A stretch of 64,000 nt of DNA from positions 4,154,001 to 4,218,000 of the forward strand of contig NZ_CP116477.1 in the NCBI RefSeq assembly GCF_028335745.1. The letters run 5' to 3'. The position numbers and the translations under genes are program-made. Numbering within the stretch: the stretch's first letter is position 1; each line of letters begins with the position of its first letter. Under the pieces are notes generated by a model. That model was not told the origin of the DNA, searched no databases, and saw only the letters and a program-made list of their open reading frames with translations. Shown here in pieces: positions 60,600 to 64,000 of this stretch. This DNA is from Pectobacterium sp. A5351 (GTDB lineage Bacteria; Pseudomonadota; Gammaproteobacteria; Enterobacterales; Enterobacteriaceae).

Positions 60600-60721
60600 G
60601 TTGGTTCAATCAGGGGTTAGTGTTGGCTCAAAACGTCCCTGTGTTGGTTCAGTTTTTGATAAAATAGTTATTTAAAACAATCATCTTTACAAATTGAACC
60701 AACTGAACCAACTGAACTAAC
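60600..60721. repeat. GTTGGTTCA iteron cluster
   Basis: Three copies in one orientation at 60600-60608, 60622-60630 (one mismatch) and 60643-60651, spaced 22 and 21 bp; then three copies in the other orientation in direct tandem at 60695-60703, 60704-60712 and 60713-60721 (last with one mismatch), unit 9 bp. An AT-rich 40-base gap lies between the sets. The pattern is like replication-initiator or repressor iterons of satellite phages. Confidence 0.75.
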
Positions 60722-60947
60722 ATACTTTTGCTTATATATGCGTTTTTAGTGACGCTAGTTATCAACCAAAGCAGCGGCACAAACCGATTATCTCTTTTTT
60801 TGTGGCTGTCATTCTCTGGCTGGTGTGGTTCCTTATTGTGGGATAGGTCTATCATACAATAATCGGAATGTGGGATATTGAAGCAAACATTTCGCAGATC
60901 CAGTGACTAAAACAAAACCCACCAGCGCAAGATACATGGAGTGAGCG
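60722..60947. other. Upstream region of dinD
   Basis: About 226 bases, part of a 349-base stretch without a gene when the iterons are included. A weak promoter-like CATACAAT occurs at about 60853-60860. I find no sequence fitting CTGT-N8-ACAG, the LexA box that controls dinD in E. coli. The minus-strand open frame across 60649-60855 owes its LVQLVQ run to the iterons and is not a gene. Confidence 0.5.
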
Positions 60948-61772
60948 ATGAACGAGCACCACCAGCCTTTTGAAGAAATCAAGCAAGTTGATGACGAAGG
61001 AGCAGAATATTGGTCAGCGCGAGAGCTAGCAAAGCTGCTGGATTACTCAGAGTATCGTCATTTCACTCCTGTTTTAGAACGCGCAAAAGAAGCCTGCCTC
61101 AACAGCGGGCACAATGTTGATGACCATTTCGAGGATGTCCTCGGTATGGTCAAAATTGGTTCAGGTGCGCAAAGAGAATTAAAGGATATAAGGCTTTCCC
61201 GATACGCTTGCTACTTAGTTGTGCAAAACGGCGACCCCACAAAGCCCGTCATAGCAGCAGGGCAAACATACTTTGCAATACAGACAAGACGGCAGGAGCT
61301 AGCTGATGATGAGACATTCAAGCAGCTCCGCGAAGATGAAAAACGACTTTTTCTCAGGAACGAACTGAAAGAGCACAATAAACAATTGGTCGAGGCAGCA
61401 CAGCAAGCGGGTGTTGAAACTACTCTGGATTTTGCAATATTTCAAAATCATGGGTATCAAGGGCTGTACGGCGGATTAGACCAAAAGGCCATACATCAAC
61501 GGAAAGGACTCAAGAAAAGCCAAAAGATACTCGACCACATGGGTTCCACTGAATTAGCAGCCAACCTATTCCGAGCAACCCAGGCTGAAGAGAAACTCCG
61601 CAGGGATAATGTTAAATCGAAGCAAAAAGCCAATGAAACTCACTTTGAAGTGGGAAGGAAAGTAAGACAAACAATCAAGGAACTGGGCGGGACTATGCCA
61701 GAGAATCTACCTGCGCCAGAAAAAAGCATCAAACAGCTAGAGTCTGCCGCAAAAAGACTGGATAAAAAATAG
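60948..61772 (+). CDS. dinD: DNA damage-inducible protein D
   Basis: 274 aa, same length as E. coli DinD and similar throughout: MNEHHQPFEEIKQVDDEGAE, EYRHFTPVLERAKEACLNSG, and AAGQTYFAIQTRRQELADDE. A BRO-N-like N-terminal domain is followed by a coiled, charged C-terminal half. E. coli DinD is SOS-induced and inhibits RecA-mediated strand exchange. GGAGTGAGCG gives the ribosome binding site. It lies next to yicC in E. coli too, but here inside the direct repeats of the integrated element. Confidence 0.95.
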   Translation: MNEHHQPFEEIKQVDDEGAEYWSARELAKLLDYSEYRHFTPVLERAKEACLNSGHNVDDHFEDVLGMVKIGSGAQRELKDIRLSRYACYLVVQNGDPTKPVIAAGQTYFAIQTRRQELADDETFKQLREDEKRLFLRNELKEHNKQLVEAAQQAGVETTLDFAIFQNHGYQGLYGGLDQKAIHQRKGLKKSQKILDHMGSTELAANLFRATQAEEKLRRDNVKSKQKANETHFEVGRKVRQTIKELGGTMPENLPAPEKSIKQLESAAKRLDKK

Positions 61773-61794
61773 CCAAAATATAGAGCACTCCATT

Positions 61795-61814
61795 TTACCG
61801 TGTACACATGGGTG
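61795..61814. repeat. Right direct repeat of integrated element (attR candidate)
   Basis: TTACCGTGTACAC then A then TGGGTG, 19 of 20 identical to 58567-58586 and in the same direction. It lies 22 bases after dinD. The distance between the copies is about 3.2 kb. Confidence 0.6.
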
Positions 61815-61930
61815 TACACATAGAAAAAACGCATTATCGCAAACCCGCTTACAGCAAGGCTTTAACCCATCTACTCAATAAACAGATTCAACGCGATCTC
61901 GCGTTGTCTCATTAAGTCTCGCAAGGATAA

Positions 61931-61958
61931 AAAGGCCATTGTAAATCATGGCCTTTTT
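61931..61958. terminator. Bidirectional terminator between dinD and abiEii
   Basis: AAAGGCCAT at 61931-61939 pairs with ATGGCCTTT at 61948-61956, with A and T runs on either side, between two convergent genes. Confidence 0.85.
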
Positions 61959-61987
61959 TGTTTTATGATGGAGGAAAAAACATGGGG

Positions 61988-62875
61988 CTAACCCATATCA
62001 AATGGATTTTTTGGTGTTCCGTCATTCAGTAACTCAGACGCGGTGGCATGTACTTCCCCCTGAACATAAGCCCAATATTCAGGATTATCGAGGGTTCTCT
62101 CTTTAATTTGCTTAGGAATAAAGCGGCTCATTTCCATATTGAAGTCGTCACGGACTTCATCTTCCGACATCAGCTTGGCTAACTGAATAGACAGCGCCTG
62201 TCGAAAGTCTTCTGTTTGCTCCTGTCTGGCGGTGAGCTTCTTTTCAACCAGTGTCTTGGATAAATCAATACCGCGCTGCTTAACCCAAACAATATCCCAG
62301 ATATCACGAGGTTTAATACGTCTTGCCCGATACGCTAACGCGATCAACTTATCGGCTAATGTTTCTTGTAACGACTGTACCGGAACCAAAATCCCTTCAG
62401 TCGGAACAACGATGTCGTAATGATTGATTAGCGGGCGCTTTTCAATATCAAATGACGGAATAGCACAGACGTCAATATGCATTTTTTGCCGTGGCAAATC
62501 AGGACGATTAGCTTCTTTTACGATACTCATTTTCCAAGAAACGGTATCCCCTTGCTGCTCGCCAGAAGGTTTGTTTACCCAAACTTCGGTTTCATACTTA
62601 TTCTGAATATAGGTTTGGATTTCGGACTCCAGTCCCTCAAACGCTGAGGGCTGGAAATCATGACCACCATTGAAATCAAGATCTTCTGATAGCCTGCTGC
62701 TATTGTAACACATGCGTAATGAGGTACCGCCAATAAACGTTAACCGCTGCATGACGCCCTGTTTGATCAGCACATCCATAATGTCATGATGCAAAATCTC
62801 TTTTTCTATGACGGGTGTCACTGCGGCATAGTCAGGGTTTGACTGGACGATTTGGCGAATTTGTTGCTTCAGCAT
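61988..62875 (-). CDS. abiEii: AbiEii-type nucleotidyltransferase toxin
   Basis: 295 aa. The toxin of the type IV AbiE toxin-antitoxin/abortive infection system, a DNA polymerase beta-like nucleotidyltransferase. Motif I is IGGTSLRMCY followed by SEDLDF with the catalytic aspartates; a third acidic residue lies in KMHIDVCA, and QETLADKLIALAYRARRIKPRD is the conserved C-terminal region. AGGAG lies seven bases before the ATG. It follows abiEi by 26 bases in one operon. The frame is intact. Confidence 0.93.
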   Translation of the reverse strand: MLKQQIRQIVQSNPDYAAVTPVIEKEILHHDIMDVLIKQGVMQRLTFIGGTSLRMCYNSSRLSEDLDFNGGHDFQPSAFEGLESEIQTYIQNKYETEVWVNKPSGEQQGDTVSWKMSIVKEANRPDLPRQKMHIDVCAIPSFDIEKRPLINHYDIVVPTEGILVPVQSLQETLADKLIALAYRARRIKPRDIWDIVWVKQRGIDLSKTLVEKKLTARQEQTEDFRQALSIQLAKLMSEDEVRDDFNMEMSRFIPKQIKERTLDNPEYWAYVQGEVHATASELLNDGTPKNPFDMG

Positions 62876-62901
62876 ACGTTTCTCCTACACACTCCCCATA
62901 C

Positions 62902-63426
62902 TTAGCTCTCCAACATATGTAGATTGCGGTGACAGTGCTTTAGATCTGCAATCGCTTGTTCCTTGTATGCGCGATACATTTTGATGTCAGGGTCATAGTA
63001 CAAATTAGGTGCAATTTGCTCGACTGACTTTTTAGTATGGGTAAGCTCGATCACGCCATAAGGCGTATCAAAACAACCACTTCGACCTTTAGTCACCACC
63101 GTGACTCTACCCATCACAACTTGTGAAATATCACCGGTATGACTGAGCTGACTTTCTAAGCTGATGTAGTTCAATACACCACTGCGCAACTTTTTGATGG
63201 TTTTATAAATGGCAGTCTCAGGCTCAGGTGGTGTAATAACACTTTCATAGAAGCCTTTCACCACTCGTCTTAGCAGCCCCTTCTTTACGCAATCTGCCAG
63301 GAACTTTCTAAAGGCTGAGTCACAAGGCACACCCTGCATAAAAGCCAGCTCTGTTACACTGTGAATGCCACCGCCAGCGTTCACTGCTTTAGCCAACGCG
63401 TTTAATAGCTCATCAGATTTAGCCAT
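62902..63426 (-). CDS. abiEi: AbiEi-type antitoxin/transcriptional repressor
   Basis: 174 aa. An N-terminal winged HTH (about 1-70: SVTELAFMQGVPCDSAFRKF) and a C-terminal antitoxin domain (TAIYKTIKKLRSGVLNYISL, DTPYGVIELTHTKKS). In characterised AbiE systems this protein neutralises AbiEii and represses the operon by binding two inverted repeats in its promoter. Such repeats lie directly upstream, the first abutting the ATG. No ribosome binding site is visible before the start, so translation may be leaderless or weak. It is shorter than many AbiEi proteins of about 190-250 residues. Confidence 0.88.
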   Translation of the reverse strand: MAKSDELLNALAKAVNAGGGIHSVTELAFMQGVPCDSAFRKFLADCVKKGLLRRVVKGFYESVITPPEPETAIYKTIKKLRSGVLNYISLESQLSHTGDISQVVMGRVTVVTKGRSGCFDTPYGVIELTHTKKSVEQIAPNLYYDPDIKMYRAYKEQAIADLKHCHRNLHMLES

Positions 63427-63534
63427 AGGTCTACACTACATCACCAAGTAAGTAATGTAGTGTAGACCTAATGCAAGACCTGCGCAAAAAAAAGGTCTAC
63501 AGATTGTTACGAAATAAGTAACTTAGTGTAGACC
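63427..63534 (-). promoter_or_regulatory. Two AbiEi operators (paired inverted repeats)
   Basis: Site 1: AGGTCTACACTACAT at 63427-63441 and its exact complement at 63455-63469. Site 2: AGGTCTACA at 63493-63501 with TGTAGACC at 63527-63534, plus an inner GTTAC (63506-63510)/GTAAC (63517-63521). The two sites are 66 bp apart. A promoter-like TTGCAT and TACTTA pair on the minus strand overlaps site 1. Fits negative autoregulation. Confidence 0.8.
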
Positions 63535-63540
63535 CATTAA

Positions 63541-63983
63541 ACCTGGGTAACCTTCGCTCTCGACTCTTGTATATCGCCAGCCAGGGATACCAATATGTCC
63601 ATATTGAGCATTTTTATAGAATTTGGACACGGTGATATTCATTTCAAATGGGCGAGGTATTCTGTTGGCTAATGGCTATTGCAAAGAGGCCTCAAAAAGA
63701 TGGCCCGACTTTGCTCAGTAAAGCCTTTCAAAACTACTATTTTTTCCCCCTAACAGCAGCGTAAAAACGGTACTGTTTTTCCATTGCTCGCCACTAATAT
63801 TTGGTAAAAGCCAAGGTAAGTGGTGGACTGTTTGGTGGACTGTTTGGTGGACAAACAGGCATTTTTGAACGGTTTATTTTGTGTAATATATTGATATTAC
63901 TGTTATTTACACCATCATTCAAGCAGTGAATTCAATCGAATAAATTCCACCCGCACCTATTAAATTCAATAATGCCCTTTTTT
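63541..63983. other. Non-coding tail of the window
   Basis: About 440 bases beyond the abiE promoter with no gene recognised. A 12-bp tandem repeat lies within it. AT-rich toward the end. Confidence 0.5.
63821..63852. repeat. 12-bp tandem repeat TGGTGGACTGTT
   Basis: Two complete units at 63821-63832 and 63833-63844 and a partial third TGGTGGAC at 63845-63852. Such repeated TGGTGGAC strings are seen near integrase arm-binding regions, but no integrase is visible next to it here. Confidence 0.7.
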
Positions 63984-64000
63984 GGACTGCACCCCAAAAG
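63984..64000. mobile_element. Probable end of an IS150-like (IS3 family) element at the window edge
   Basis: GGACTGCACCCCAAAAG runs into the window end and matches 4094-4110 (GAACTGCACCCCAAAAG) at 16 of 17 bases. It looks like the terminal inverted repeat of an element that continues beyond the window. Confidence 0.5.

Noticed and set aside
60600..60721. Possible CRISPR array
   Set aside because: Repeat unit is only 9 bp, orientation changes and no unique spacers are present; no cas genes in the window.
60649..60855. 68-codon minus-strand frame with a LVQLVQLVQ run
   Set aside because: The run is produced by the 9-bp iterons; the rest shows no protein family and no ribosome binding site.

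Overview
The window is a contiguous piece of an enterobacterial chromosome, most likely Pectobacterium or a close soft-rot relative (inference). The basis is E. coli-like core gene order with Pectobacterium/Yersinia-type palindromic repeats, PagP, a waaE-type LPS core locus and an AbiE system. No rRNA, tRNA or CRISPR array is visible. Housekeeping DNA looks GC-balanced; the LPS glycosyltransferase block (about 26.9-35.8 kb) is strikingly AT-rich.

Layout. 1-0.9 kb: 3' end of ppc. 1.0-12.6 kb: tyrosine phosphatase, udp, ysgA, a chemoreceptor with a sigma-28 promoter, divergent metE/metR, yigM, pagP, cysE. 12.8 kb: the first of two ~128-bp palindromic repeats. 12.9-19.9 kb: gpsA-secB, yibN, envC-yibQ, tdh-kbl; grxC and gpmM, which sit in this cluster in E. 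coli, are absent here. 20.2-38.8 kb: the LPS core locus (hldD-waaF-waaC-waaL, a JUMPStart/ops element, waaQ-waaG, then an AT-rich run of eight further glycosyltransferase-like genes plus galE, then waaA-coaD and a convergent GT2 gene). 38.9-45.3 kb: mutM-rpmG-rpmB-radC and coaBC-dut-slmA, pyrE-rph, in E. coli order.

45.5-57.5 kb: a block inserted between rph and yicC (neighbours in E. coli). It encodes a dipeptide epimerase, a complete peptide ABC importer, a DmpA-like aminopeptidase, a DppA-like D-aminopeptidase, an isoaspartyl peptidase and a LysR regulator. Together these look like uptake and breakdown of D-residue or isopeptide-bonded peptides such as murein fragments. An IS1111/IS110-type insertion sequence interrupts the operon at the start of the first permease gene; its long 3' non-coding end has the architecture expected for a guide (seek/bridge) RNA.

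57.6-64 kb: yicC, then a decayed integrative element: a P4-type integrase, a truncated ORF, an IS630/HTH chimeric ORF, phased GTTGGTTCA repeats and dinD, bounded by near-perfect 20-bp direct repeats. After it come a divergently placed AbiE toxin-antitoxin operon with dyad operators, a 12-bp tandem repeat and, at the very edge, what looks like the end of an IS150-like element. The same IS end also occurs as a palindromic fragment near 4.1 kb.
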